Notes: a model not told the origin generated them from the letters alone. 64,000 nucleotides of DNA from Clostridium yunnanense (GCF_016595795.1 NZ_JAENHN010000010.1:434001-498000), one strand, 5' to 3'; counted from the first letter of the stretch, positions 46,129 to 55,163 are shown. A program made the numbers and translations.

Positions 46129-46301
46129 AGTGGATTATCATGTTATTGTGTATATATATAACTTACTATACTTCAATGCACGCTATAAGTTTAGGTAGAC
46201 AAAAGAACAAGTTTGGAATGTATTCTGTGTTTTTTCTTAGTTTTTGGATTTTAATTCTCCCAATTCTTGTATTGTTTAAGATAATAACAATACGAATTTG
46301 A
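46125..46301 (+). CDS. Small two-helix protein ending the ger operon (possible receptor D subunit)
   Basis: A 58-codon frame starts in the gerKC stop codon (ATGA overlap). The product has two hydrophobic segments (about 2-15 and 33-54) joined by a polar loop (GRQKNKFG) and a short tail. Small two-helix D subunits encoded with germinant receptors are known in some Bacillus species. Size, topology and coupling fit; sequence homology has not been tested. Confidence 0.6.
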   Translation: MKWIIMLLCIYITYYTSMHAISLGRQKNKFGMYSVFFLSFWILILPILVLFKIITIRI

Positions 46302-46345
46302 GCTGGTTTAGGTTATAATAAAATAGAAGATTGGATTGATAGAAT

Positions 46346-46384
46346 ACCCCTAAGATTTGAAGTAATTGTTTTGAGCTTAGGGGT
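46346..46384 (+). terminator. Hairpin after the ger operon
   Basis: ACCCCTAAG pairs with CTTAGGGGT; only a weak AT-rich run follows. Probable terminator. Confidence 0.5.
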
Positions 46385-46531
46385 CAAATTATATATTTAT
46401 ATAAATGTATGTAGTTTAAGTGCGTGGGATTTTACGCTCTTAAATGTTTATCAGACTAGTTAGAAACACTATTAATATTTTTTTGAAAAGATATAGAATG
46501 CAAATAAAGTAAGAAAAGGATGAGTGAATTA

Positions 46532-47335
46532 ATGATAAATAAGCTAAATATAGAACAGTTTTTTAAAAAATATCCCTTTGCAGAAGCAGATATAAAGAAA
46601 AATAGCATTGATACAGAAGTTCTTGAAGAGATTTACATGGATTATATATCGGTAAAAGATACTTATGAAAGCCAAGCAGATTTTATAGCAAATATACTTA
46701 GAACTCATCCAAAAGTGCATTCAGTTAAATCTAGAGTTAAATATCCTGAAAGACTTATAGAAAAGGTTATTAGAAAGACAGAGGATAGAAAAAATAAGTA
46801 TAATGATGATTTTCAGTTCAATGTGGACAATTACAAAGAGGAAATAAATGATCTTATAGGAATTAGAGCAATACATATATTTAAACAAGATTGGGAAGAA
46901 ATCCATAGGTTTATATTAGACACTTGGAAAGTAATTGAGATCACTGCAAACGTAAGGGATGGTGATGACACTAAAAGATTTGAAGAGCTTGATATTCAGA
47001 TTAAGTCTAGAAAATCAGGTTACAGGTCTGTTCATTACCTTATAGAATTTTATCCTACTAGCCAAAAGGTTATAGCTGAAATTCAAGTTAGAACTATCTT
47101 TGAAGAAGGTTATGGAGAAATAGATCATCAATTAAGGTACTCGCATAGAGAGATTCCAGAAATCTTAGAATCTAACCTGTTACTCTTTAATAGAATTTCA
47201 GGAAGTGCAGATGAAATGGCTTCTATGATAAATCTACTGAATAAAAATTTATGTAGAATGGAAGCTGATTATAAAGACATGATGGCTAAGAAAGATGAAG
47301 AAATTAGAGTACTAAAAGAAAGACTAAATATATAA
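46532..47335 (+). CDS. Small alarmone synthetase (GTP pyrophosphokinase, RelA/SpoT synthetase domain)
   Basis: A 267-residue synthetase-only protein making (p)ppGpp, with no hydrolase, TGS or ACT domains. The RelA/SpoT domain (about 50-200) contains VKSRVKYPERLIEKVIRK, EINDLIGIRAIHIF, SGYRSVHYLIEF and EIQVRTIFEEGYGEIDHQLRY. The C terminus is a helical, coiled-coil-like tail that may support the tetramer seen in SAS1 enzymes. ATG at 46532 is placed nine bases after AAAAGG; an ATG at 46520 abuts that site. Confidence 0.93.
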   Translation: MINKLNIEQFFKKYPFAEADIKKNSIDTEVLEEIYMDYISVKDTYESQADFIANILRTHPKVHSVKSRVKYPERLIEKVIRKTEDRKNKYNDDFQFNVDNYKEEINDLIGIRAIHIFKQDWEEIHRFILDTWKVIEITANVRDGDDTKRFEELDIQIKSRKSGYRSVHYLIEFYPTSQKVIAEIQVRTIFEEGYGEIDHQLRYSHREIPEILESNLLLFNRISGSADEMASMINLLNKNLCRMEADYKDMMAKKDEEIRVLKERLNI

Positions 47336-47360
47336 ATTCTAAATACTGTTAAAGCGCTTG

Positions 47361-47449
47361 TTGAAACTAATTGAGCATCAATCTGAAAAAATCATTTAAT
47401 TCTAATAGCTTGTTCATATAGAATCTCCTGTATAACTAATTAATTTCAA
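47361..47449 (+). repeat. Foldback repeat family 1, internally deleted copy C (89 bp)
   Basis: TTGAAACTAATT (47361-47372) pairs with AATTAATTTCAA (47438-47449); the interior matches the right half of full copies (AAATCATTTAATTCTAATAGCTTG, then CATATAGAATCTCCTG). It starts 25 bases after the alarmone synthetase stop codon, on the same strand. Confidence 0.8.
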
Positions 47450-47499
47450 TAATATGATTAAACATAGACAAGTTTGAAACTAAGTATATAATATAAGGG

Positions 47500-47528
47500 T
47501 TGACATAAGTGTAGATACTTGGTAATAT
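47500..47528 (+). promoter_or_regulatory. Promoter of the riboswitch-ATPase transcript
   Basis: TTGACA (47500-47505), 17 bp, TAATAT (47523-47528), about 35 bases before the riboswitch aptamer. Confidence 0.75.
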
Positions 47529-47559
47529 AATATTAACAAACATAATACGTGGTAATATG

Positions 47560-47706
47560 TACCTTATAGAGGGAGTAACTTCTTAATAGATTGAATTCTA
47601 TTAGGAGCAAGGTCGTCAATTCGGATTTATCCCGGCTTTGCTAACAATGCTGTTTAGTGAGACTCTATAGCTAGAACAATTCTAGCTATAGAGTCTTTAT
47701 TTTTGT
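47560..47706 (+). ncRNA. yybP-ykoY manganese riboswitch with intrinsic terminator
   Basis: Conserved aptamer elements are seen: GGGAGTA in the 5' part, CCCGGCTTTGCTAAC, and TTTAGTGAGACTCTATA at the 3' side. P1 can form between TATAGAG (47565-47571) and CTCTATA (47663-47669). The same 3' arm also belongs to a terminator stem (AGACTCTATAGCTAGAA with TTCTAGCTATAGAGTCT, 47660-47696, then TTATTTTT). P1 and terminator are mutually exclusive, so Mn2+ binding should switch the gene on, as known for this class. Confidence 0.88.
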
Positions 47707-47937
47707 CTTAAGCAAGTTTGGTAAAATTTGCATTTAACTTATTCGCTTAATCTATTAATTCGGTAAATATTATTTTTATTCAAATATGATGATTAAGTAA
47801 GGCATGTTTTATAGTTTGTTTGGATTTATAGGAATCTTATTACATTAATTCTAATTATTTTGGAGGTTGATATTTTGATAATTAGCAAAAATATTAAGGA
47901 TGGGAAGATTAAAGTAAGTAGTGAAAGGAGTAATTCA

Positions 47938-50556
47938 ATGAGTGCTTTTTATAATAAATCTATAGATGATTCCATGAAACTTTTAGAAGTTAATAAAAGT
48001 GGACTAAAAGACGATGAAGTTACTAAAAGAAGAGAGAAGTATGGATTTAATGAATTAGAGGAAGGCAAAAAATTAAGTGCAGTAGCCGTGTTCTTAAGTC
48101 AATTTAAAGATTTTTTAGTCATAATTCTTTTGGCAGCAGCTATAATATCAGCATTTTTAGGTAAGCTAGAAAGTGCTATAGTTATCCTAGTTGTAGTTAT
48201 AATAAACTCTATACTTGGGACTGTTCAACACATTAAAGCTGAAAGATCTCTAAGTAGTTTAAAGGCATTATCATCTCCGGTAGCAAAAGTTTTGAGAAAC
48301 AACACTAGAATTGAAATACCGTCTAGAGAAATAGTTGTGGGAGATATCATTTATCTTGACGCAGGTGATCATATAAGTGCAGATGGTAGGATAATAGAAA
48401 ACTATAGTTTGCAGGTAAATGAAAGTTCTCTTACAGGAGAATCGGAAAGTGTTTTAAAGCATACAGAGGTAATAAATTCTACAGATGTAGCTATAGGTGA
48501 TAGAAAAAACATGGTTTTTTCAGGTAGCTTTGTAACCTATGGCAGAGCTGTGGTGCTTGTAACTGATATAGGAATGAACACTGAAATAGGTAGGATAGCA
48601 AATTTACTTCAGAGTGCTAAGGAAAAGAAGACACCACTTCAAGTAAACTTAGATAACTTTGGTAAAAAGCTAGCTATAGTAATACTTGCTATTTCAGCTG
48701 TTATTTTAGTTCTAAATGTAATAAGAGGGAACAGCATCATAGATTCCTTTATGTTTGCAGTTTCGTTAGCGGTGGCTGCTATACCAGAAGCTTTAAGTTC
48801 TATTGTTACTATAGTTTTAGCACTAGGAACTCAAAAGATGGCTAAAGAAAATGCAATTATGAGAAAGCTTCATGCAGTAGAAAGTCTTGGAAGTATATCG
48901 GTAATATGCTCAGATAAAACTGGTACTTTAACTCAAAATAAAATGACAGTACAACATGTTTATGTGGATGACAAAGTTATAGAAAAAGATCAGCTTAATA
49001 AAGAAGATGAATTACAAAAAAAGTTAGTTTTAAGTTCTTTATTATGTAATGATGCAGTAACTGTTGAAAATAAAGAAATTGGTGATCCTACAGAAGTTGC
49101 TTTAGTTAACTTTGGTGAGGTATATGGCTTTGATGAGCTAGTGATAAGAGATAGATATAAGAGAAATGCAGAAGTACCATTTGATTCAGATAGAAAGCTT
49201 ATGAGTACTCTAAATGAAGTTAATAATATGAAGATGATGGTGACAAAAGGGGCTTTAGATGTACTTTTATCCAGAGCTACGATGATAGAAACCTCAAAAG
49301 GAAAAGAACCTTTAACAGATGCTCATAAAAAAGACATAGAAAAGATTAATAAGGATTTTTCGTCAAGAGGATTAAGAGTACTTTCTTTTGGATATAAAGA
49401 GATCACAGATAAAAAGGATATAGGATTGGAGGATGAAAAAGATTTAATATTCTTAGGACTTATATCCATGATGGACCCACCGAGAGAGGAATCAACGAAA
49501 GCAGTTGCTGACTGTATTAGTGCAGGTATAAAGCCTGTTATGATAACTGGGGATCATAAGATAACAGCCTCAGCAATCGCAAAGCAAATTGGTATTTTAA
49601 AAGATGAATCTGAAGCTATGGAAGGTTATGAATTAGAAAAGCTTACAGATGATGAACTTAGAGAAAAGGTTGAGAGTATATCAGTATATGCTAGGGTATC
49701 TCCAGAACACAAGATTAGAATAGTAAGAGCTTGGCAAGAAAAAGGTAATATAGTTGCTATGACAGGCGATGGTGTAAATGATGGTCCAGCTTTGAAACAA
49801 GCAGATGTAGGTATAGCGATGGGGATAACAGGTACTGAAGTTGCAAAGGACGCCGCAGCTATGGTGCTAGCAGATGATAATTTTTCAACCATAGTAAAAT
49901 CTATATCTAATGGAAGAAGTATATATGAGAATATAAAAAATTCAATAAAGTTCTTATTGTCAGGAAATACAGCAGGAATCTTATCAGTACTTTACGCAAC
50001 ATTATTTGCACTACCGATACCATTTGCTCCAGTGCATTTATTGTTCATTAACTTACTAACAGATAGTTTACCAGCTATAGCTATAGGACTTGAACCTCAT
50101 AATAAAAATATAATGAAACAAAAACCTAGAAATATCAATGTTCCTATATTAAGTAAGGAGTTTGGATTAGAAGTTCTTGTAGAAGGTTTGATAATAGCAA
50201 TAGTAACAATGCTGTCATTCCATATAGGACTTTCAACTGGGGATCATTCAGTTGCTACAGTTATGGCCTTCGCAACTCTTTGTCTATCAAGATTATTCCA
50301 TGGTTTTAACTGTAGAGCAAAACAATCAATATTTAAAGTTGGAGTATTTGCAAATCCGTTTGTGTGGTACGCTGTTATATTAGGTGTAGCACTACTTACT
50401 TTAGTTCTTACATTTAAGCCTATAATGGGAGTATTTGAAGTAGTACCTCTTAATATGTCTCAATATATTTGGGTTTATGGTTTAGCTTTAGTGCCATTTG
50501 TATTAATACAAGCGTATAAGCTTGTATTTGTAAAAACAGCTGATATAGATAGATAA
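47938..50556 (+). CDS. P-type cation-transporting ATPase (PMCA/PacL type, Ca2+ or Mn2+ efflux)
   Basis: An 872-residue type II P-ATPase. Landmarks in order: TGES actuator loop (LTGESESV), helix-4 VAAIPEALSSIVT, phosphorylation site SDKTGTLTQNKMT, nucleotide-binding segments and the hinge TGDGVNDGPALKQADVGIAMG, then six C-terminal helices. The ATG at 47938 follows AAAGGAG and gives the normal SIDDSMKLLEV N terminus; an upstream TTG at 47875 also has a GGAGG site. Control by a manganese riboswitch suggests it exports Mn2+, or Ca2+ with Mn2+ as signal. Confidence 0.93.
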   Translation: MSAFYNKSIDDSMKLLEVNKSGLKDDEVTKRREKYGFNELEEGKKLSAVAVFLSQFKDFLVIILLAAAIISAFLGKLESAIVILVVVIINSILGTVQHIKAERSLSSLKALSSPVAKVLRNNTRIEIPSREIVVGDIIYLDAGDHISADGRIIENYSLQVNESSLTGESESVLKHTEVINSTDVAIGDRKNMVFSGSFVTYGRAVVLVTDIGMNTEIGRIANLLQSAKEKKTPLQVNLDNFGKKLAIVILAISAVILVLNVIRGNSIIDSFMFAVSLAVAAIPEALSSIVTIVLALGTQKMAKENAIMRKLHAVESLGSISVICSDKTGTLTQNKMTVQHVYVDDKVIEKDQLNKEDELQKKLVLSSLLCNDAVTVENKEIGDPTEVALVNFGEVYGFDELVIRDRYKRNAEVPFDSDRKLMSTLNEVNNMKMMVTKGALDVLLSRATMIETSKGKEPLTDAHKKDIEKINKDFSSRGLRVLSFGYKEITDKKDIGLEDEKDLIFLGLISMMDPPREESTKAVADCISAGIKPVMITGDHKITASAIAKQIGILKDESEAMEGYELEKLTDDELREKVESISVYARVSPEHKIRIVRAWQEKGNIVAMTGDGVNDGPALKQADVGIAMGITGTEVAKDAAAMVLADDNFSTIVKSISNGRSIYENIKNSIKFLLSGNTAGILSVLYATLFALPIPFAPVHLLFINLLTDSLPAIAIGLEPHNKNIMKQKPRNINVPILSKEFGLEVLVEGLIIAIVTMLSFHIGLSTGDHSVATVMAFATLCLSRLFHGFNCRAKQSIFKVGVFANPFVWYAVILGVALLTLVLTFKPIMGVFEVVPLNMSQYIWVYGLALVPFVLIQAYKLVFVKTADIDR

Positions 50557-50570
50557 ATATTGTAATAAAT

Positions 50571-50626
50571 TAAGGTGCTCCTCTTAAAGTTTTTTCATTT
50601 ATTTTATAGAGGAGTGCCTTAGTTTT
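50571..50626 (+). terminator. Rho-independent terminator
   Basis: TAAGGTGCTCCTCT pairs with AGAGGAGTGCCTTA, then GTTTTAT. Ends the ATPase gene. Confidence 0.75.
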
Positions 50627-50747
50627 ATGTTAATTCATAATAAAAATTAAATTAGCTTATAGATGATTTTTATACGGTATAAACAAGCTTTAAATGGTAA
50701 ACATATAAGAGAAGAATGTTTTTGAAATAGCTTAAATTTAAGAAGTA

Positions 50748-50815
50748 CGCTGAAATTAAGGTATCAGTTCTTTAAATAAATTACTTAAGCATTAATTTTG
50801 GTAGCTTTGATTTCA
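50748..50815 (+). repeat. Possible decayed foldback repeat of family 1
   Basis: CTGAAATTAAGGTATC at the left and GGTAGCTTTGATTTCA at the right form imperfect inverted ends like those of family 1, but the interior is unlike the full copies. Confidence 0.25.
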
Positions 50816-50880
50816 ATAACATATTAAGCAAAATAATTAAAACTAAAGGAATTTAATCTTGAAATGGAGGTAAACTAATA

Positions 50881-51024
50881 ATGGCAACTAAGATTAGTAA
50901 TACTAGAAAAAAGATGGCTTCATTAGGATTAAAAAAGAATGAATATGGCGATTACGTAAATATAGACCCAAATGATACATTGTCAGAATTTGTACCAGTA
51001 AGAGGAAAGAAAAAAGGAAAATAG
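50881..51024 (+). CDS. Small basic protein (47 residues)
   Basis: ATG follows ATGGAGG. The product (starts MATKISNTRKKMASLGLKK, ends VPVRGKKKGK) has basic ends and an acidic centre (NIDPNDTLSEF). No family is recognised. The stop codon lies within the ribosome binding site of the next small gene, so they form an operon. Strong site and coding-like composition support it. Confidence 0.65.
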   Translation: MATKISNTRKKMASLGLKKNEYGDYVNIDPNDTLSEFVPVRGKKKGK

Positions 51025-51036
51025 GAGATGATGCAA

Positions 51037-51249
51037 ATGGATGATAATGCAATAAAAAAGGTAGCGGATATGTTAAGTACTTATTCATATAAAGTAGATG
51101 CATTAGTAGATGTTTTGGTGAAAAAGAATCTAGTATCTAAGGACGAGATAAATGAGTCTTTAATGGCAGTGATGGACGATTCTGAAAAAGATGATGCTAC
51201 AGATGAATATGTAATAGAAAAATTGAAAGAAAAGATTATGGTTAAATAA
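51037..51249 (+). CDS. Small acidic helical protein (70 residues)
   Basis: ATG at 51037 is nine bases from AGGAG; two earlier in-frame ATGs (51028, 51031) abut it. The product is helical and acidic (IKKVADMLSTYSYKVDALVDVLVKKNLVSKDEINESLMAVMDD). No family is recognised. Co-transcribed with the preceding 47-residue gene. Confidence 0.65.
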   Translation: MDDNAIKKVADMLSTYSYKVDALVDVLVKKNLVSKDEINESLMAVMDDSEKDDATDEYVIEKLKEKIMVK

Positions 51250-51361
51250 AACAATTAGGAACAAATATCAAGTAATATTAATATAAATAAATATAGGAAA
51301 CAAGTTGCGGCAGTTACCTGGAAATTGGAACTGACAGGCATACATTGTTTTTTATAATAGA

Positions 51362-51396
51362 TAAGGCTCTGCATTCTTTATGTCTGCAGAGCCTTA
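51362..51396 (+). terminator. Hairpin after the small-gene pair
   Basis: TAAGGCTCTGC pairs perfectly with GCAGAGCCTTA. No T run follows on the plus strand, so it may be a weak terminator or processing site. Confidence 0.45.
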
Positions 51397-51401
51397 GTTA
51401 A

Positions 51402-51497
51402 AGGGTTCCTGTGTCGAAACTTAAGTTATACTTGTTCGAAAATCGTGCACTTATGAATTTTAGGCATGCATAACTTAATAGTTGAGCTAGGAACCCT
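51402..51497 (+). repeat. Foldback repeat family 2, copy 1
   Basis: Outer arms AGGGTTCCT and AGGAACCCT are perfect; inner arms TTAAGTTAT (51421-51429) and ATAACTTAA (51470-51478) are perfect. Read on the minus strand, the end AGGGTTCC...AACTATTAAGTTATGC matches the element at 59768-59868. Confidence 0.6.
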
Positions 51498-52430
51498 ATA
51501 TGAATGTACTACTTCTTAATTAAGTTTATGTTACATTATAATTGTTCGAAAACAAAAATTTAAACAGATAATTAAGTAAAATATTAAAATTAACTATATT
51601 ACATTATTAATGCTATTATTTTACAAAATCGTAATGAAAGTGTTATATAAATTTAGAAATAGATAAAGAAAAAAATATTTCAAAATGAATATTGACAATA
51701 TAAGCAAATAACGGTAACATTTATATGTAATCAATGTGATTAAAAAACAAAAGAAGCAACAAATCATATCTTAATTTGTATCATATAATATATTAATTGA
51801 TATAATGCATATTTTCTAAAGGTTATGTAGTATGCGGTTTAATGAAATATTGGTGCATATTACATATATGTTCTATAACAAGTTTTATGCAATAAACTGA
51901 TCATAATTTCTAAAGTTATCATTTGTTTTAGATAAAGAATAAATAATAGGTTTGTGAAATTTCTTACACTTTTCAAAGATAGACATAAAAGCTTTTGCTT
52001 ATGGTCTTAGTAATTTCTTATATGTGTTTCTATTCGCATAAATTTAGAAACATTCTTGTAAAATCTCTCATAATGATATCCATAATAAAAGAAACCATTA
52101 GGTATGTCATTTCAATATGCTTCACTTTTAAATCTAAATCTATCTAACTATATAAATGTTTACAATAATGTGAGCAATATTTACCTATAGCTACTAAGAT
52201 GTATTGAATCATTCCAATGCACAGATAGGTTTTGAAAAAAATTCAGATTTAAAAGGTATATATGGTGAAATGAAATGTCTAAATTGAATAAATGGTTTAG
52301 CACTCTAGAGGAGGTGGAAATAGCTTTAAAAGTAATTAATTAAGAGTTATTTTTAATTGAAATAGTAGAATTGGCACTATTTTAAATTACGAACTAAAAC
52401 AATTTTTATTTTTATTGGGAGGTAAATTAC
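51498..52430 (+). other. Long non-coding stretch before the glucanase gene
   Basis: About 930 bases without a credible gene. A strong promoter-like pair TTGACA (51692-51697), 17 bp, TAACAT (51715-51720) lies about 700 bases before the glucanase start. A GAGGAGGTGG site at about 52310 precedes only a few codons. It may be a long leader, a non-coding RNA or a lost gene. Confidence 0.4.
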
Positions 52431-53795
52431 ATGTTTAAAAAGATTAATAGAGCAGTATCGGTATTCACTATACTACTTTTCATGGGCTTGTTTTTATCAG
52501 GTGTAAATGTTAAGGCCGCAGATTATACAAGCGGTGTAAGTGTATCAGGAACAACAGCAACTATTTGGTTTAAATCAAATGTAAGTACTACATGGGTGGA
52601 TGTACACTATAAGATAAATTCAGGTGCTCAACAAAACCTTAGAATGACTTATAATAGCGGAGCAGGAAGATATGAGCAAAACGTCACAGTTGCTTCAGGA
52701 AATGTTATATCTTATGCATATACTTATAACAATGGAACTGCAGCTTATGACACAGGTTGGACTAACTATACTGTAGGATCAGGTACTACTAATCCTCCTA
52801 CAACAAGTGGTTCAATATACTCAATTGCAGCTTCTTCAATACCAACACCAACTGTAAGTGGTGCAGTTAATGTTAAGGTTATGAATGGAACAAATGGAGC
52901 ATATGCTGACAGTAATATATACTGGGGAGTAATAGGAATTAATCCTGCTAATGGAAAATGGTCTTATTTAGATTTAAGTGGTAACTTAGTACCAATATCT
53001 AATGCATTAAATGATGCGTCAGGTCACTTAACAAAGAACGGCGTTAATTACGCTAACATCTATCATAAGGTAAGTGAAGCAAACTGGGTGCAAATGCCTA
53101 AAATAACATCAGGAAGAATGTTCTTGAGTGTTGGGTCACCATGTTACATCAAGACTTATGACACAGGCTTTGCAGGTCCAAATGTTGACAATCCTACAGA
53201 CCCAAATAGAAACATTTACTTTGATTTTGTTGAATTCACAGTAGATAATACTGGTTATCATGGAAATACAACAAGAGTTGATGGTTTCGGATTCCCAATC
53301 CAACACAGACTAGTAAACAAAGCAGGTAACTACGATAAGACTGTTGGCGAACTTGAATCAGAAACTAGATCAGGTATATTTACAAAATATCAAAATGAGG
53401 TTCCAAATGAATTCAAGTCATTAGCTACAGTTCAAGCACCATATAGAATTGTTGCTCCAATCCATGGATCATTTGCAGTAGGTGGAGCAAACGCTAACTA
53501 CTTTGCTGGATATTCAAGTTATTCAACACAAGATATACTACTTGGAACAAATGGATTACAACAAAACCCTCAAACATGTGCTGCAATAAACAGACATGTA
53601 CTAGCAGATACTGCAAACTGGAATAACCCAAGTGCATACTATAAAGCTTCTCCAGCAAATTATTATGCTAAGTTCTGGCACGATCACAGCATAGACAGAC
53701 TTGCATATGGTTTCTGTTATGACGACGTAAATCAACAAGCAGCTTACCTTGAAGTAGGAGATCCTAAGGGTCTAATAATAAGAGTTGGTTGGTAA
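52431..53795 (+). CDS. Secreted beta-1,3-glucanase (GH64) with N-terminal CBM56-like domain
   Basis: A 454-residue secreted enzyme attacking beta-1,3-glucans such as laminarin, curdlan or fungal walls. A Sec signal (1-30, ending NVKAA) is followed by a CBM56-like glucan-binding domain (about 32-117), a Pro/Thr/Gly linker (NPPTTSG) and a thaumatin-like GH64 catalytic domain (about 128-454) with the DFVEFTVDNTGYHGNTTRVDGFGFP segment that holds the catalytic acids. ATG follows TGGGAGG. Codon use shows more C-ending and A-rich codons than neighbours, as in highly expressed secreted genes. Confidence 0.92.
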   Translation: MFKKINRAVSVFTILLFMGLFLSGVNVKAADYTSGVSVSGTTATIWFKSNVSTTWVDVHYKINSGAQQNLRMTYNSGAGRYEQNVTVASGNVISYAYTYNNGTAAYDTGWTNYTVGSGTTNPPTTSGSIYSIAASSIPTPTVSGAVNVKVMNGTNGAYADSNIYWGVIGINPANGKWSYLDLSGNLVPISNALNDASGHLTKNGVNYANIYHKVSEANWVQMPKITSGRMFLSVGSPCYIKTYDTGFAGPNVDNPTDPNRNIYFDFVEFTVDNTGYHGNTTRVDGFGFPIQHRLVNKAGNYDKTVGELESETRSGIFTKYQNEVPNEFKSLATVQAPYRIVAPIHGSFAVGGANANYFAGYSSYSTQDILLGTNGLQQNPQTCAAINRHVLADTANWNNPSAYYKASPANYYAKFWHDHSIDRLAYGFCYDDVNQQAAYLEVGDPKGLIIRVGW

Positions 53796-53812
53796 AATAA
53801 AAGCTTAAATTT

Positions 53813-53863
53813 TTGGAAAGGCAAATTAGCTAAGTTATTACGCTAATAGCCTTTCCAATTTTT
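53813..53863 (+). terminator. Rho-independent terminator
   Basis: TTGGAAAGGC pairs with GCCTTTCCAA, with an inner ATTAGC/GCTAAT helix, followed by TTTTT. Confidence 0.88.
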
Positions 53864-53945
53864 ATCTTTTAAATAAAAATAGCTTTAAGGATATTTTTAA
53901 TGCTTCGTACATTATGAATGTTCATTGGTATAGTGGATATTTAAA

Positions 53946-54506
53946 CTATTTTTGGCAATGTTCTTGGACTTGTACTAATGCTTCGCCAAATCTTTGGAAA
54001 TGTACTACTTCCCTTTCTCTTAAGAAATATAATACGTCTAGTACGTCCTTATCATCGATTAATTGAATTAATCTTTCATATGCTGCTCTAGCTTTTTGCT
54101 CAGCGGCCATATCTTCATGTAAGTCGGCTATTGGATCAGTAGTTGCTTGTATATATGCAGCAGTCCAAGGAATACCGTTTGGATCAGAAGGATAAGCTGC
54201 TGTGCCATGTACAACATAGTAAGAATCAAAGCCTTCAGCTTTTATTTGTTCTGGAGTGGCTTTTCTAGTAAGCTGATAAACCATTGAAGAAACGATTTCT
54301 AAATGAGCCAATTCTTCAGTTCCGATATCAGTTAATAATCCTTTAGTTTTCCCTGTAGGCATCGTATATCTTTGGCTTAAATATCTCATAGAAGCACTAA
54401 GTTCACCATCAGGACCACCTAATTGAGTCATAATAATCTTTGCTGTTCTTAAGTCTGGTGTTTTGATATCTACTGGATATTCCAATCTTTTTTCATAATA
54501 CCACAT
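53946..54506 (-). CDS. cotJC: Spore coat protein CotJC (manganese-catalase-like)
   Basis: A 186-residue ferritin-like protein of the manganese catalase family, found in the inner spore coat. MWYYEKRLEYPVDIKTPDLRTAKIIMTQLGGPDGELSASMRYLSQRY is diagnostic; Glu residues in EELAHLE and EREVVHF provide metal ligands. ATG follows TGGAGGAAT. Third gene of cotJABC, 19 bases after cotJB. Confidence 0.96.
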   Translation of the reverse strand: MWYYEKRLEYPVDIKTPDLRTAKIIMTQLGGPDGELSASMRYLSQRYTMPTGKTKGLLTDIGTEELAHLEIVSSMVYQLTRKATPEQIKAEGFDSYYVVHGTAAYPSDPNGIPWTAAYIQATTDPIADLHEDMAAEQKARAAYERLIQLIDDKDVLDVLYFLREREVVHFQRFGEALVQVQEHCQK

Positions 54507-54525
54507 TCATTATTCCTCCATTAAT

Positions 54526-54780
54526 TTAATTTGCTGCTCTTTCCCATGGCCATGGTTCTGAAACCCATTGATCCCAGCACTCAGCTGGTTCAAGACCAAA
54601 GTTGGTTAGAGGACCATATTTTGAACAATATTCTTTTCTTAGTGCTTTAAGCTTTCCGGAAAGGTAATTTAATCTTTCTAAAGCTTCATTACAATCAGGA
54701 TGAGTATCTAGGTAAAGATTAAGTTCTACTAAGTAGAAGCCAACTTGTTGAATCATACAAAGCAATTTCTTTTGTTCCAT
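54526..54780 (-). CDS. cotJB: Spore coat peptide assembly protein CotJB
   Basis: An 84-residue protein required with CotJA for coat incorporation of CotJC. LLCMIQQVGFYLVELNLYLDTHPDCNEAL and the tail YGPLTNFGLEPAECWDQWVSEPWPWE are typical. ATG follows GGGAGGGAG within the end of cotJA and overlaps the cotJA stop by one base. Confidence 0.95.
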   Translation of the reverse strand: MEQKKLLCMIQQVGFYLVELNLYLDTHPDCNEALERLNYLSGKLKALRKEYCSKYGPLTNFGLEPAECWDQWVSEPWPWERAAN

Positions 54781-54953
54781 TAATACTCCCTCCCGTGTTT
54801 CTTTTTTTCATAAGGTCTATATAAATCATTGAATATAGTGCCACGAGCAAAAGCAGTTTTTATATCATATAGATCTTTAAATGGTTGAGGTAATACATAA
54901 GCTTCGGCATAGTCTAACTTAAGCTCATCTTTCATCTTAAATACGTCACTCAT
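54780..54953 (-). CDS. cotJA: Spore coat associated protein CotJA
   Basis: A 57-residue frame: starts MSDVFKMKDELKLDYAEAYV, with the family segment LPQPFKDLYDIKTAFARGTIFNDLYRPYE. It begins after TGGAGGATAT, overlaps cotJB as TAATG and is the first gene of cotJABC. Too short to be found by a length cut-off but clearly real. Confidence 0.9.
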   Translation of the reverse strand: MSDVFKMKDELKLDYAEAYVLPQPFKDLYDIKTAFARGTIFNDLYRPYEKKKHGREY

Positions 54954-55000
54954 AAGATATCCTCCAGTAATTAAATTTTTAAATTTGGCTCTGTATTATA

Positions 55001-55028
55001 TAAGTATGTATCCTTAGAGCATAATGAC
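55001..55028 (-). promoter_or_regulatory. SigE-like promoter of cotJABC
   Basis: Minus-strand GTCATTAT (55021-55028), 12 bp, CATACTTA (55001-55008), close to the mother-cell SigE consensus (GTCATATT, CATACAAT), 48 bases before the cotJA start. Confidence 0.6.
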
Positions 55029-55163
55029 ACAGATTTTTAATTCTAGTTAAGTTCAAAAAAGCATATAAATATAATTACTAGTTCATAGAGGATATCTTTC
55101 AGCAATGGTTAAACTTGAAAAAAATTTCCTCTAAGGCTTAAACAAGAAAATATAAAATTATAG

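Noticed and set aside
52275-52343. 22-codon frame before the glucanase gene (starts MSKLNKWFSTLEEVE)
   Set aside because: Peptide looks somewhat coding-like but there is no good ribosome binding site; not enough to call a gene.
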